DNA of 64,000 bases from CAWCCP01 sp963701245 (GCA_963701245.1 OY969576.1:1-64000); one strand, 5' to 3'. Positions 17,901 through 26,102 are shown, numbered from the stretch's first letter. Notes: generated by a model from the sequence alone, not told the origin. Numbers and translations: made by a program.

Positions 17901-19840
17901 TCAGTCGTATTTACCGAAGTACAGCCGCCGCTCACATACATATACCCATCATTGACGGCAGAAAAACTCCCGCCTCCTAAGTTCGAGAGGGTTAAAGATG
18001 TAATTGTTGGTTCATCTGCACTGACAAAAGTATTGGATAAACTAGTCCAGCTGCCATATATATCACCAATATTAGCGCCACTTTCGGATATAGCTGCTTC
18101 ATAGATTGTTGATAACGGGGTTGTGCTATTCATCCCACCTACCACATAGATATGGTTGTTATAGATTTGCACGTCGTCGTCATAGACAGCTTGTGGCAAA
18201 GCAGGGGTGGTATAGGTACCCACTGTTGTGCTTGACCAAGTACCAACACTGCCATTCGGATTAATAGGGGCATAGTAAACGTACGCTGTACTACTGTTAC
18301 CAGAGCTTGAGCCCGATGTGTTTTGGCCTCCAACTACGTATATATAATTATCGTAAATTGCCGCCCCGAAGCTACATAGTGCAGTTGGCATCGCTGTTGT
18401 TGAGGTCCAAGTTGACGCCAGTGCTCCATTTGGCTGGGTCGGGTTATAGTAGACATTTGCTGTTGGGCTCGCACATCCCGTACTTGTGGTTGATCCTCCG
18501 AGAGTATACAAGTACCCGTTATATGTCAGTAGCCGGAATTGAGATAGATTTGCAGGTAAAGTTGTAGTTGTTGACCATGCACCAACCGTGTTATCGGCTG
18601 TTGATATATGGGCATATTCTATGCTGTTTAAGTTTGATGACGAGTTATTTCCAGCCCCTCCGGCGACATAGACGTATCCATTAGAAATTACCGATGAGTC
18701 TAAAAAGCGGGCAGTATTTAGATTATTTGCGTTGGTAGTCCATCCAGTAGAATCGCTAAATACCCCGCCATTTACTGCTCCACGGTTAATAGATCCATTG
18801 GATGCGTTAAAATCGACATTTGATTCGCCGTTTGTATCACGAAAAATCTGGGCAGCACTCTGGACGGTAACGGTGGGGTCGATATCGATTGGGTAGAGCG
18901 CCTTATTAAGATTAGTTGCGGTTAGGCGTAAAATGGTACCTTTTGTTCCATCATTTAAAATAGAGTAGAAGGCATGCACAACACTGGTGCCACGATTTGT
19001 TTCACGAACCGTCGGGGCTGGAATGGTAAAAAGTAATTTATTTTTCTTGGCATGTAATTCAGCATTTGCTAGTAACTTCGCATCTTTTGCGTTATCCGTA
19101 GACGCACTACTAAAATGAGAGAGACTAGAACCGTACATGTTAATAGTGCCATCTGATTCTTCTTTTGCGACCATACTGTTGCCGAGTGACAGTTTATAAT
19201 CGTACGTCACAGAGTTTCCGGGTGAACTTTGTAAAACAAGGTCTTCAAGCATGTCAGCCGCTTGAGGCGAGTAGACAAGCTGTCCAGTCCCATTTTCAAA
19301 ACTATAGTATACGTGCGAAGATTGTTGTTTTGCGGTATGTAAATCAAATTCAGGTGTCATTTTAAGAGTGATATTGTTTATAGGATCCGTAACTGAGACA
19401 CCATTGTCCGGATTGGTTGGCATTGATGCTTTCATCATTGTTGAGCCACTGGAAAGGGCACTACTGTTGATAGGTGCTGACACCGACGGGTTATCGGATT
19501 GCTGAAATTGATACGCGGCTGCCTGGTTGCTATAACTAATATCCTTTTCAAGCACTGGATCATCACTTGGCAGTAGTGCGGATTCTGACGGCGTCAGAGG
19601 GTATGTTCTATCGGCGAGCCTTTCAGTAATAATCGGTAAGATGTAGGTGAAAATTACGACTAAAACTAAAACAAATATAACGCTGCGCATTACAAGTTGT
19701 GTCCGTCGTGAAACTTCAATTAGTCTAATGTGAACGGACAGCTGCGTTTTGTTAACTTTAATGTTTAATTTTAAGTTGTCAGTACGCCATATACGCCGCT
19801 TTTGCTTTGTTTTAGTTGCTCTCGGCTGTCTTAGTTTCAT
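14957..19840 (-). CDS. Membrane-anchored kelch-propeller surface protein (1,627 aa)
   Basis: The N-terminus is a basic cytoplasmic tail (about 50 residues, rich in Lys/Arg) followed by one hydrophobic helix (VIFVLVLVVIFTYILPII, about residues 53-70), so the bulk should lie outside the membrane. Residues about 70-340 are a non-repetitive stalk or domain. From about 365 to 1,480 I count about 18 kelch-like motifs of the form G-Y-[IVL]-Y-x-x-G-G, which could make three six-bladed propellers. A final beta-rich domain ends in a TRLRNG motif near the C-terminus. ATG at 19838-19840 is chosen because it starts the basic tail; the upstream Shine-Dalgarno is weak. Kelch propellers usually bind protein or glycan partners. 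A role as surface receptor or adhesin is inferred. It points at the giant gene. Confidence 0.8.
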   Translation of the reverse strand: MKLRQPRATKTKQKRRIWRTDNLKLNIKVNKTQLSVHIRLIEVSRRTQLVMRSVIFVLVLVVIFTYILPIITERLADRTYPLTPSESALLPSDDPVLEKDISYSNQAAAYQFQQSDNPSVSAPINSSALSSGSTMMKASMPTNPDNGVSVTDPINNITLKMTPEFDLHTAKQQSSHVYYSFENGTGQLVYSPQAADMLEDLVLQSSPGNSVTYDYKLSLGNSMVAKEESDGTINMYGSSLSHFSSASTDNAKDAKLLANAELHAKKNKLLFTIPAPTVRETNRGTSVVHAFYSILNDGTKGTILRLTATNLNKALYPIDIDPTVTVQSAAQIFRDTNGESNVDFNASNGSINRGAVNGGVFSDSTGWTTNANNLNTARFLDSSVISNGYVYVAGGAGNNSSSNLNSIEYAHISTADNTVGAWSTTTTLPANLSQFRLLTYNGYLYTLGGSTTSTGCASPTANVYYNPTQPNGALASTWTSTTAMPTALCSFGAAIYDNYIYVVGGQNTSGSSSGNSSTAYVYYAPINPNGSVGTWSSTTVGTYTTPALPQAVYDDDVQIYNNHIYVVGGMNSTTPLSTIYEAAISESGANIGDIYGSWTSLSNTFVSADEPTITSLTLSNLGGGSFSAVNDGYMYVSGGCTSVNTTDLYCNTTAGNVSGNTYVAQINADGTLGPWSLIASSNSDTEVGGSLEVFGGYLYDVAGCSQMNTTASINISCANTDTLNSQKYAQIQSAGQIGPVANATSGGSAVALPDGLYQDAAVVNNGYLYAIGGCITASCDAGTADTSDAIYYAQISSNGSIGAWSTSAYTINAGSGSTGGVAAIDEAATVYDGYVYVVGGYNYFGSTDFASTFPATGSAADVVWYAQFSTSSHDLTGNFSAYTGANHTLTQGTYSMSAVADRGYLYAFGGCSAGHNAAGCSTYYRSAYTLAIGTSGPTGNLTATANNLPVAQVAACTSVGTGANKLNTTNDCYPGEAAMGIAMYNDHIYLIGGASGNNGQSVIIEYMDIATPGTLGSWTAATSYLPDSTAIGYYAALRRTMALAYNDYLYVVGGHDGDVNITSPNIDIGQIDLSTGNITSETTSSQVLATKEWDGGVTFADGTAYVVGGCYSGNPPTTCANGSTSNNDTQIFQIYNADNDGTGSWTNASNTYSGTANSVGLGSVAYNGYIYTAGGCSSGFSLAAFPSCSTTVNSTSSTSNFYAPINPDGSVGTWTAGPTLTGGSAFGCLMQANGYLYYIGGQTTGSTNPALTTVSYSLIGATGAPGAWSTTTVLTAARTQMGCDSFSGTLYVVGGTAGGSTPTPQTTVYYAQPSPTTGTISSWSSFGTGLTTGRAGVSVVAAGGYLYVFGGDTSSASYNEVDFIPINPSTGNSNGSWATTSYFTIPTSFMGSAVANGYIFLFGGNTSTTIATASCSSYTYIAPILSTGNLGPWTTGVNNFTTARMSMGSAYYNGNYYLSGGDNCGTETGNADIITSNVIQYGGEQSQVIGGFFTRYADLGGDAEPELFLAFVTNAQNDSVNVEYWQASYITSTFETNSWGASTAIPNVTSGTVTNVYAYNASDTNVFLNRYLQLTFSMTQTKSFTFPDSSPPSVNSYYFYYSPAPQTRLRNGMDFQDEQQQGFDLNY

Positions 19841-20092
19841 TTTTATTTATTCTTGTTGTTTTCGATCAATTTGGGCCTTTAAGTCGTAGTAAGGCTAAAT
19901 GCAATTGACTCTTGTTTGCTCACCATTTTTATCTTATTAACTGGATCCTGTGTTCACTACAAAATACCCATGAACTGGTTATGTCAATAATAACGATTTT
20001 TCCCCTCTTATGCAACAGGGGAGGCAAATAGGAACGTAATAAGCAATATAAATTCCAAGCTTGACCTTTTTCGTTATAATTGTAGTAAAGGT
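19841..20092. other. Divergent intergenic region with a hairpin
   Basis: Separates the kelch gene (minus) from the next plus-strand gene. It contains an inverted repeat pairing TCCCCT (20001-20006) with AGGGGA (20017-20022) across a 10-base loop. No T-tract follows in either direction, so it is not an obvious terminator. Confidence 0.4.
20075..20080 (+). promoter_or_regulatory. -10 box TATAAT close to start codon
   Basis: Perfect TATAAT ending 12 bases before the ATG at 20093. A TTGACC at 20061 is only 8 bases away and cannot be its -35. The transcript leader would be about 5 bases. Confidence 0.55.
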
Positions 20093-21115
20093 ATGGATAC
20101 AAACAGATTTAGAAGAAATAGAACAGATTATTCTGCACCACAGCGCAGGCATTCTTCGCAAGTACCGAAAAACCCAGCCAGACAAAGCTATCCCGGTCCT
20201 CAGCCAAATCCTACTCCTATTGCATCGAATCCAACTTTAACTCCGACTCCGACTGTTGCTCCGCAACAATATGTACAGCCAAAGCCCGAGCTATCATACC
20301 GGCCAGAGCCGGTTCAGTATCCATCTATAGAACCAGATAATTATGACGAGGCTGGTTACACTAATAATATTCAGAGTGAGGAAAAGATAGACCTTAACGA
20401 ACCATGGAAAGGTGGTTGGTTAGAATCTATCTCGCCACCGAATCAAAGTACTGATGCTTCCCAGACGAATGATGTTCCAGAAGCAGCAGAAATGAGTCAA
20501 ACTTTACCATCCGCAACAAGTAATATTTCGATACAGATCAACATGCCGAAATTACACTGGCCAAAAATAAAGTTACCGCCGTTACCGTATAAAAAAATTG
20601 CTATTTGGGTTGGAATTGGAATCGTCTCGCTGGTAATTATTATCGGAGCGATTTTTACTGTGAAGCATTTCTTTTTTAAACCAAAACCAGTAGTAAGTAT
20701 GGGCGCTTCACAGGATGATGCAGCTATTCTAACCAGTCCAACGTTTAAACCAGTGGCACCGAAGAGTAAGCCGAACCTCGCACAGGGTAGTTCTCAAGCA
20801 ACTTCATTTGATGGTAAATTAGATAGTTATAGTTTTACGGATTCACTAAATGGTGTGCCTCTGACAGTGAGTCAGCAGCCTATACCGGCGACATTTAGTT
20901 CTGCGTCACAGGCACTTTCATCTGTCGCAAAATCAATGAATGCCAAAACAATAATTCCTACTTCTAGCGGATTGCCGGCCTATGAGGTGTTTAATGCCAA
21001 CACCAGTATCCAGTCACTGGTCTTTACGATGAACAATTTACTCATTTTTATTCAAAGCAATTTCCAGCATAGTAACGCAGAATGGACAAACTACATAAAT
21101 AGTCTAATTTCCTGA
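20093..21115 (+). CDS. Single-pass membrane protein with disordered N-terminal tail, unknown function
   Basis: 340 residues. Residues 1-160 are polar, Pro/Gln-rich and probably disordered. A single transmembrane helix follows a proline-rich stretch (about 165-195, AIWVGIGIVSLVIIIGAIF). The C-terminal ~130 residues form a small extracytoplasmic domain without recognised motifs. The start MDTNRFRR closely resembles the start of the LCP-family protein at 24345 (MDTSRFKRR), and both have an INM-containing stretch before the membrane helix region. ATG is preferred because it starts this motif and sits just after a TATAAT box. I do not recognise a family. Lying upstream of parAB and near cell-envelope genes, a structural or envelope role is possible but unproven. 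Confidence 0.75.
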   Translation: MDTNRFRRNRTDYSAPQRRHSSQVPKNPARQSYPGPQPNPTPIASNPTLTPTPTVAPQQYVQPKPELSYRPEPVQYPSIEPDNYDEAGYTNNIQSEEKIDLNEPWKGGWLESISPPNQSTDASQTNDVPEAAEMSQTLPSATSNISIQINMPKLHWPKIKLPPLPYKKIAIWVGIGIVSLVIIIGAIFTVKHFFFKPKPVVSMGASQDDAAILTSPTFKPVAPKSKPNLAQGSSQATSFDGKLDSYSFTDSLNGVPLTVSQQPIPATFSSASQALSSVAKSMNAKTIIPTSSGLPAYEVFNANTSIQSLVFTMNNLLIFIQSNFQHSNAEWTNYINSLIS

Positions 21116-21252
21116 GAGAATATTTTACGACTTTACTTATTGTTGACTTAGCTTTAGAATTCTATTAGATCCTAATTTAAAACAAAAACAGGGTCAAACA
21201 AAAACAAAAAAAGGGAAAGAAATGAACGGCTACGGATAATTTATTATGCTGT

Positions 21253-21270
21253 GCAAATATAAATATTTGC
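21253..21270. promoter_or_regulatory. 18-bp near-perfect palindrome, operator-like
   Basis: GCAAATAT and its reverse complement ATATTTGC are separated by AA. The size and symmetry fit a binding site for a dimeric DNA-binding protein. It lies about 400 bp upstream of parA and its ligand is unknown. Confidence 0.4.
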
Positions 21271-21318
21271 GGATGTATGTTTAAGCATGTAAAAAATAAA
21301 AATAAAAAGAAAAATATT

Positions 21319-21441
21319 ATGAGACCAGTCAAGAAAAAACAAGACGACAGGTTACTGAAGCAATTGCCAAGACCCGAAAGGCTACGGCAAGAACAAATAC
21401 GAAAAGCTATATTCAGTGATCTGTCTTTTAAGACAGTTTAG
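21319..21441 (+). CDS. Possible small basic peptide (40 aa)
   Basis: ATG at 21319 opens 40 codons ending at TAG 21439-21441, reading MRPVKKKQDDRLLK and then a Pro/Arg/Glu-rich stretch. It is highly basic. No clear Shine-Dalgarno precedes it, only an A-rich tract. Its 3' end overlaps a hairpin. Nothing but its amphipathic, charged composition supports it, so it may be chance. Confidence 0.2.
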   Translation: MRPVKKKQDDRLLKQLPRPERLRQEQIRKAIFSDLSFKTV

Positions 21442-21462
21442 CTTAAGATTTTAGGCTAGTGC

Positions 21463-21496
21463 CCTGTTAATTTTAATAAGTAACAGGTCAGTTTTT
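21463..21496 (+). terminator. Rho-independent terminator-like hairpin
   Basis: CCTGTTA (21463-21469) pairs with TAACAGG (21481-21487) across an 11-base loop, followed by TCAG and five T residues. It would stop transcription from the 20093 gene or the short upstream ORF before parA. Confidence 0.6.
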
Positions 21497-21671
21497 CATG
21501 AGCACCATTAATCTGTGGTGTGTTTTGGTATACCTTTTGTCTATGAGGTAGAGTATTAATTTATAATTTCAAAGTAGCAATATAAGGCTAGCTAAATAGT
21601 ACTAGTACTGAAAGGTTATCACATTTTTGGTGTGCCGATTAATGGTATACTTAACTAGGATTATTAAAGCT

Positions 21672-22445
21672 ATGACACAAAAAATAATTTCTGTTGTGAA
21701 TCAAAAGGGTGGAGTAGGTAAGACTACTACCGCAATAAATGTCGCTGCTCAGTTAGCGGGTGAAAAGCAGGGTAGTGCCGTCCTTTTAATAGATTTGGAC
21801 CCACAGGGGAATTCTACGAGTGGTCTTGCAATTCCAAAAGCACAGTCAGATTTAACTACCTATGATGTAATTCATGGTGACCAGTCTATATCAAATGTAA
21901 TTGTAAAAACTAATGTCGCACAATTATACGTTGTGCCAGCCAATACTAACTTAGCTGGTAGTGAGGTGGAGCTTGTCAATCAGCAAGATCGGGAATTTAT
22001 ATTAGCAAAAGCCATAAATAAAATAACTGAACAATTCAAATATATAATTATCGATTGCCCGCCTTCACTTGGACTACTCACTATTAATGGATTAACCGCA
22101 GCGAACAATGTACTTATTCCAGTACAGGCAGAGTATTACGCATTAGAGGGTTTGTCCCAACTATTGAATACAATTTCTGTAGTTAAACAAAGCACCAATC
22201 CTCGACTTGAACTATTGGGAGTAGTATTGACGATGTTTGACAAACGAAACTCACTAAGCAATCAAGTTGCGAGTGAAGTACGTACCTATTTTGGTGACAG
22301 GTTATTTAAAACCGTTATTCCGCGTAATGTTCGTTTGGCTGAAGCACCAAGTTTTGGTCAGACGATTTTTGAACATGATCGCTGGAGTAAAGGCGCTCGT
22401 TCATATAAAGCCTTAGCCAAAGAAGTAAGAGATCGATTAAATTAG
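21672..22445 (+). CDS. parA: ParA chromosome-partition ATPase
   Basis: 257 residues from ATG 21672. A TTG 45 bases upstream stays in frame but adds non-family residues, whereas MTQKIISVVNQKGGVGKTT is the normal family beginning. The deviant Walker A KGGVGKTT (residues about 11-18), the Walker A' DLDPQGNST and a Walker B-like IIDCPPSLG are all present. ParA binds DNA non-specifically as an ATP dimer, and ParB stimulates its ATPase to move origins apart. parB follows 60 bases downstream with its own promoter-like element. A -10-like TATACT lies at 21646-21651. Length and motifs fit chromosomal Soj/ParA, not a plasmid type with an N-terminal HTH. Confidence 0.95.
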   Translation: MTQKIISVVNQKGGVGKTTTAINVAAQLAGEKQGSAVLLIDLDPQGNSTSGLAIPKAQSDLTTYDVIHGDQSISNVIVKTNVAQLYVVPANTNLAGSEVELVNQQDREFILAKAINKITEQFKYIIIDCPPSLGLLTINGLTAANNVLIPVQAEYYALEGLSQLLNTISVVKQSTNPRLELLGVVLTMFDKRNSLSNQVASEVRTYFGDRLFKTVIPRNVRLAEAPSFGQTIFEHDRWSKGARSYKALAKEVRDRLN

Positions 22446-22487
22446 ATCGTGCTCTATTGGTCGTAAATATTAGCAGAATGCCAATTA

Positions 22488-22496
22488 TGCTATAGT
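22488..22496 (+). promoter_or_regulatory. Extended -10 element of parB
   Basis: TGC followed by TATAGT, ending 9 bases before the parB ATG at 22506. The interval also reads GAGGAG, so a very short transcript may still carry part of a Shine-Dalgarno. Confidence 0.5.
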
Positions 22497-22505
22497 GAGG
22501 AGACT

Positions 22506-23378
22506 ATGGCGCAGACACCAAAAAGGGGTTTAGGGAGAGGATTCGAATCACTACTCGCACCTGATTTTGACAAGGCTAAGTTGCTATCTTCGGCTGATGA
22601 TCATATTGAACGGCTAAGTGTAGATAAACTTCGGTCAAACCCATTTCAACCTCGAAAACATTTTGATGACAGTGCATTAGATGAATTAGCTCAATCCATT
22701 AAACAATATGGGATAGTGCAACCAATAGTTGTGAAGCCGGAAGATGATGGGTTTTATGAGCTTATTGCTGGAGAAAGACGATGGAAGGCGGCTATAATAG
22801 CCGGCTTAGGAGAAGTACCAGCTATTATAAGAAGCAGCGAGAAACTCGAACAACTCGAAGTGGCGCTCATTGAAAATGTGCAACGAGTTGATTTATCACC
22901 GTTAGATCAAGCTGTGAGCATTGAACGATTGCATGATCAGTTTTCATTTTCTTATGAAGAGCTATCTAGGAGACTCGGAAAAGCACCATCAACAGTCGTA
23001 AATATAGTCCGTCTACTTCAATTACCCAAAGATGCCAGAGAGGCGTTAGATCAACAACTAATTAGTGAAGGTCATGCGAGGGCGATATTGGCACTTAAGG
23101 ACCAACCTCAACTACAAAAACACTTATTAGCTGCGATAATCAATAATGGTTGGAGTGTTCGACAGGCTGAGCGGTATGTTATCGGAATTAAAAAAGGTGC
23201 GAAAAGCAATAAGCAAGCCCAAGCAAAAGTTCAGACCGAATCTCCGCTTACGATAAAACTAGGAAAACGACTTAAAACTTCTGTTCAAATTAGGCGAACC
23301 GCCCATGGTGGTTTACTTGAAATTGGCTTTCAGACAGAAGACGACCTCGAACGCATCATCAATTCATTTATTAATTAA
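22506..23378 (+). CDS. parB: ParB partition protein (CTPase/DNA-binding)
   Basis: 290 residues. An N-terminal ParB/Sulfiredoxin domain carries NPFQPRKHF, the CTP-binding GERRWKA motif and a NVQRVDLSPLDQA box. A central helix-turn-helix follows (LSRRLGKAPSTVVNIVRLLQLP, about residues 155-177 in two parts) and then a short C-terminal dimerisation domain. ParB loads on parS sites, clamps DNA with CTP and feeds ParA. The start MAQTPKRGLGRGFESLL is the classical ParB N-terminus that contacts ParA. No full parS was found in this window. The stop lies one base from the convergent lepB stop. Confidence 0.95.
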   Translation: MAQTPKRGLGRGFESLLAPDFDKAKLLSSADDHIERLSVDKLRSNPFQPRKHFDDSALDELAQSIKQYGIVQPIVVKPEDDGFYELIAGERRWKAAIIAGLGEVPAIIRSSEKLEQLEVALIENVQRVDLSPLDQAVSIERLHDQFSFSYEELSRRLGKAPSTVVNIVRLLQLPKDAREALDQQLISEGHARAILALKDQPQLQKHLLAAIINNGWSVRQAERYVIGIKKGAKSNKQAQAKVQTESPLTIKLGKRLKTSVQIRRTAHGGLLEIGFQTEDDLERIINSFIN

Positions 23379-23379
23379 A

Positions 23380-24144
23380 TTAGAATAGTTTAGCTTCGTT
23401 CAGAGGAAATACACGAATTACAAGTTTTCCTACAATTTGATTCGCATTAATTGGGCCAAAAGCTCTAGAGTCCAGAGAATCAGGACGATTGTCGCCGGAT
23501 ACAAATAGTTGATTCGGTCCTAAAGTGACATCGATATTTCCAGATGTAACTGGAATAGCCACATTTTTAAAATAGGATAATGTTTTGTCCGGATCAAATC
23601 CGTTTGGATGAGCTTTGTTATAGATGGTATATACCCCATTACTGACAACCACTCGTTCGCCAGGTAAACCAATGACTCGTTTTATGAGCTGTTTTGTATT
23701 TTGTTGACCGAATTGACTTAGCCCACTTTCGGTGAAAACGATAATATCACCACGGTTAGGTATATAGGAATGGCCTGTAATATCCGACCACGTCCGGGGG
23801 ACTTTCCATATAATGAGTTTATCGGCGTTTTGCAAGGTGTTTTCCATGCTTGGGCCATCCACTTGGTATGATCGAAATACGAAAGCAATCATGAGCAATG
23901 CTACCAATAGCGCAGTAGCTAAAATGCCGACTGTTGAGACTAGCTCACGCCAGGCAGAGGAAGTGTTCTCTTTTTTAGAACCTTTACCACTTACCGCAAC
24001 ATTTTTTTCTGATTGCGGAGCGGCCATAACAGATTCAACGGGTATTTGAGATGAGCTTTGATCTTCGACTGATGAACTTTCAGGTGGAGATTTCACATCG
24101 TCCCGCGAAGTGGATTTACGAGGTGGAGTAATATCATTAATCAT
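23380..24144 (-). CDS. lepB: Signal peptidase I
   Basis: 254 residues. A Ser/Pro-rich cytoplasmic tail of about 65 residues is followed by one transmembrane helix (about 72-90), then the catalytic domain. Ser99 lies in DGPSM and Lys155 in LIKRVIGLPGE, the expected catalytic dyad. GDNRPDSLDSR near the C-terminus is the conserved box E. The enzyme removes signal peptides from Sec-exported proteins, which must include the large surface proteins encoded nearby. The start is taken at ATG 24142-24144, not the TTG two codons upstream, because a TATAGT box ends 12 bases before this ATG. The long disordered tail is unusual for the family but matches other membrane proteins here. Confidence 0.95.
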   Translation of the reverse strand: MINDITPPRKSTSRDDVKSPPESSSVEDQSSSQIPVESVMAAPQSEKNVAVSGKGSKKENTSSAWRELVSTVGILATALLVALLMIAFVFRSYQVDGPSMENTLQNADKLIIWKVPRTWSDITGHSYIPNRGDIIVFTESGLSQFGQQNTKQLIKRVIGLPGERVVVSNGVYTIYNKAHPNGFDPDKTLSYFKNVAIPVTSGNIDVTLGPNQLFVSGDNRPDSLDSRAFGPINANQIVGKLVIRVFPLNEAKLF

Positions 24145-24156
24145 ATCCAAAGCTAC

Positions 24157-24165
24157 ACTATAGCA
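24157..24165 (-). promoter_or_regulatory. Extended -10 element of lepB
   Basis: On the minus strand TGC TATAGT ends 12 bases before the lepB ATG, predicting a leader of about 5 bases. No -35 was recognised, as expected for an extended -10. Confidence 0.5.
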
Positions 24166-24322
24166 TACGTTACCTCTATCTCAGGCACATATTTAGATGT
24201 GTTTAAGTATATTCTCAGAAAGTGAACGAATTGGTAAAAATTTAATACTCTTTGCTTACTTGATACCTTACCCATAATGTACTCTCTGTTGGATAGGGGT
24301 TTACAGGGTAGTTGTTAATAAC

Positions 24323-24328
24323 TATACT
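24323..24328 (+). promoter_or_regulatory. -10 box TATACT upstream of the LCP gene
   Basis: TATACT ends 16 bases before ATG 24345 and only 4 bases before the alternative ATG 24333, which favours 24345 as the true start. Confidence 0.45.
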
Positions 24329-24344
24329 GGTTATGGCTATTGAG

Positions 24345-26102
24345 ATGGACACGTCCCGATTTAAAAGGCGTGCAATACAAACACGACGCCAATTAGTAAA
24401 ACCGTCCTATGGAAATACAGAGTTTGTGCCAAGGACTAGTTTGCCACGCTCTATTACCAGGGATAAAAGTCCCGATTCTGAACGGCACTTCTCGGGTCCA
24501 GTGTCGCCACAACCAGAGGCTATACCGTCTACAAGTATTGGCGATGCTCCCCAGGCAGACTATCCATTGTTAGAAGAGAATAGGTCAGAAGATGTCACTT
24601 CACAAAATGTAACAGAACAAATTCCCGAAGTTCCTGCTTCGGAACAGATACACTCCGGCAATAATCAGTTTCAGCAAGTGATCGAAATCAACATGGATTT
24701 ACCTGGAGATCCTAGTTATTTGAGGGCCAAAACACCAATAGTTCATGGTAGCCGTCGCAGAGTAGGTCGGCGCTTATTATTTCGAGGTGCTGTACTAGCA
24801 TTGGCGTGCATCATTGGTCTGGGGGGATTGATGTTCTCGCAAGATTATTTGAAATTGCATAAGGCGTTTAAAGGAGGCGCTCCGACCGCAGCGTCTTTAA
24901 CTGTTGGTGTCAATCCGTCGCTTTTAAAGGGGGAGGGTGATGGCAGAATAAATATTCTATTACTCGGAAGAGGCGGTGGTAATCACGATGGTCCCGATTT
25001 AACGGATACCATGATTCTAGCGAGCATCGATCCGGTTAACCATACGGCAAGTCTAATAAGCATCCCAAGAGATCTATGGATTGATATTCCAAATGAGGGA
25101 GCAATGAAAATAAACGCAGCTTGGGAAAGTGGAGAGTTTAGCTACTTAGGCAGTGAACAAACTGGAAGTACAAATGCAAATGTCATCAACGCTGCCTTTA
25201 GTCAAGCAGATCAATCAGTTGAGTCTGTTTTAGGAGTGCCAATTGATTACAATATGATTATGAATTTTCAAGCGTTTCAACAAGCGGTAAATACGGTTAA
25301 TGGGGTAATCGTTAATGTGCCGACTTCGTTGGTAGACCCAACAATGGCCTGGGAGAATAATAATAATCCGGTACTTGCTCAAGCTGGACTACAGGCATTC
25401 GATGGTGCACAGGCGCTTAGTTATGTGAGGTCGCGTGAGACAACAAGTGATTTTGCGAGAGCTCAGAGACAACGAGCAGTCTTAGTTGCCTTAGAAAACA
25501 AAGTTGAAACGCTCGGTATTATTAGTAATCCGTTAAAACTTTCCAGTTTGTTCGGTGAATTCGGCAATAATGTGGCAACCGACTTATCAATGACAGACGC
25601 CGCTCGACTCTATTCAATCATTAAAGACATAAATACCAACAACGTTACCTCAATAGGTTTAGCAGATCCTCCTAACAGTTATATTGCTACTGGTCAATTG
25701 GATGGACAAGCAATTGATTTGCCTACTGCCGGATTATTTAACTATAGTGCCATTCAAACTTTTGTTCGGGGTCAATTGAAAGATCCGTATATATTAAATG
25801 AAAACGCCAAAGTGCTTGTCTTGAACGGAACATCGGTTCCCGGTCTCGCAACCAATATGGCGAATGAGCTAACGTCGTATGGCTACAATGTAATTGGAGC
25901 ATCAAATGCACCAAATACTGGCTGGACACAAACAACTTTAGTAGATTTATCGAACGGAAAAGATAAATACACACTCCATTATCTAGAACAACGATTGAAT
26001 GTGACAGCGGAAAATAAACTGCCAGACAATAGTATCCAGACGAATGGTGCCGATTTTGTTATTATAATAGGCAGTAATGAGACCACTACTCCAAAAAATT
26101 AA
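24345..26102 (+). CDS. LCP/LytR-CpsA-Psr family protein with C-terminal LytR_C domain
   Basis: 585 residues. Order: cytoplasmic disordered tail starting MDTSRFKRR (1-145), one transmembrane helix (about 153-172), an LCP catalytic domain (about 200-430) with TDTMILASIDP, SIPRDLWIDIP and KINAAWESGE motifs and later Arg-rich SYVRSRETTSDFARAQRQR, then a LytR_C domain (about 485-580, VLVLNGTSVPGLA). LCP enzymes transfer undecaprenyl-linked glycopolymers onto peptidoglycan or proteins, so it probably decorates the cell envelope. ATG 24345 is chosen over TTG 24312 and ATG 24333 because it restores the MDT[NS]RF start shared with the protein at 20093. It overlaps the next gene by 26 bases. Confidence 0.9.
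   Translation: MDTSRFKRRAIQTRRQLVKPSYGNTEFVPRTSLPRSITRDKSPDSERHFSGPVSPQPEAIPSTSIGDAPQADYPLLEENRSEDVTSQNVTEQIPEVPASEQIHSGNNQFQQVIEINMDLPGDPSYLRAKTPIVHGSRRRVGRRLLFRGAVLALACIIGLGGLMFSQDYLKLHKAFKGGAPTAASLTVGVNPSLLKGEGDGRINILLLGRGGGNHDGPDLTDTMILASIDPVNHTASLISIPRDLWIDIPNEGAMKINAAWESGEFSYLGSEQTGSTNANVINAAFSQADQSVESVLGVPIDYNMIMNFQAFQQAVNTVNGVIVNVPTSLVDPTMAWENNNNPVLAQAGLQAFDGAQALSYVRSRETTSDFARAQRQRAVLVALENKVETLGIISNPLKLSSLFGEFGNNVATDLSMTDAARLYSIIKDINTNNVTSIGLADPPNSYIATGQLDGQAIDLPTAGLFNYSAIQTFVRGQLKDPYILNENAKVLVLNGTSVPGLATNMANELTSYGYNVIGASNAPNTGWTQTTLVDLSNGKDKYTLHYLEQRLNVTAENKLPDNSIQTNGADFVIIIGSNETTTPKN

Larger units (their letters stand above)
21116..21671. other. 556-bp intergenic region upstream of parA
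   Basis: The longest gene-poor stretch here. It holds an A-rich tract (21178-21320), an 18-bp palindrome (21253-21270), a possible 40-codon ORF (21319-21441), a hairpin pairing CTGTCT with AGACAG (21421-21436), a terminator-like stem with T-tract (21463-21496), and candidate -10 boxes at 21562-21567 (TATAAT) and 21646-21651 (TATACT). No tRNA, parS or clear DnaA box cluster was seen. Confidence 0.6.

Noticed and set aside
18998..19006. TGTTTCACG, half of a parS site, 2.7 kb from parA
   Set aside because: Only one half matches the 16-bp parS palindrome and it lies within the kelch coding sequence; other half-sites are similarly incomplete.
20061..20080. TTGACC-TATAAT as a full promoter for the gene at 20093
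   Set aside because: The spacer is only 8 bases, too short for a -35/-10 pair.
21611..21625. TTATCACA near parA as a DnaA box
   Set aside because: One base short of the 9-mer consensus and not clustered.
22700..22960. Possible plasmid or phage origin for parAB
   Set aside because: ParA lacks the plasmid-type N-terminal HTH, and all neighbours are housekeeping genes.
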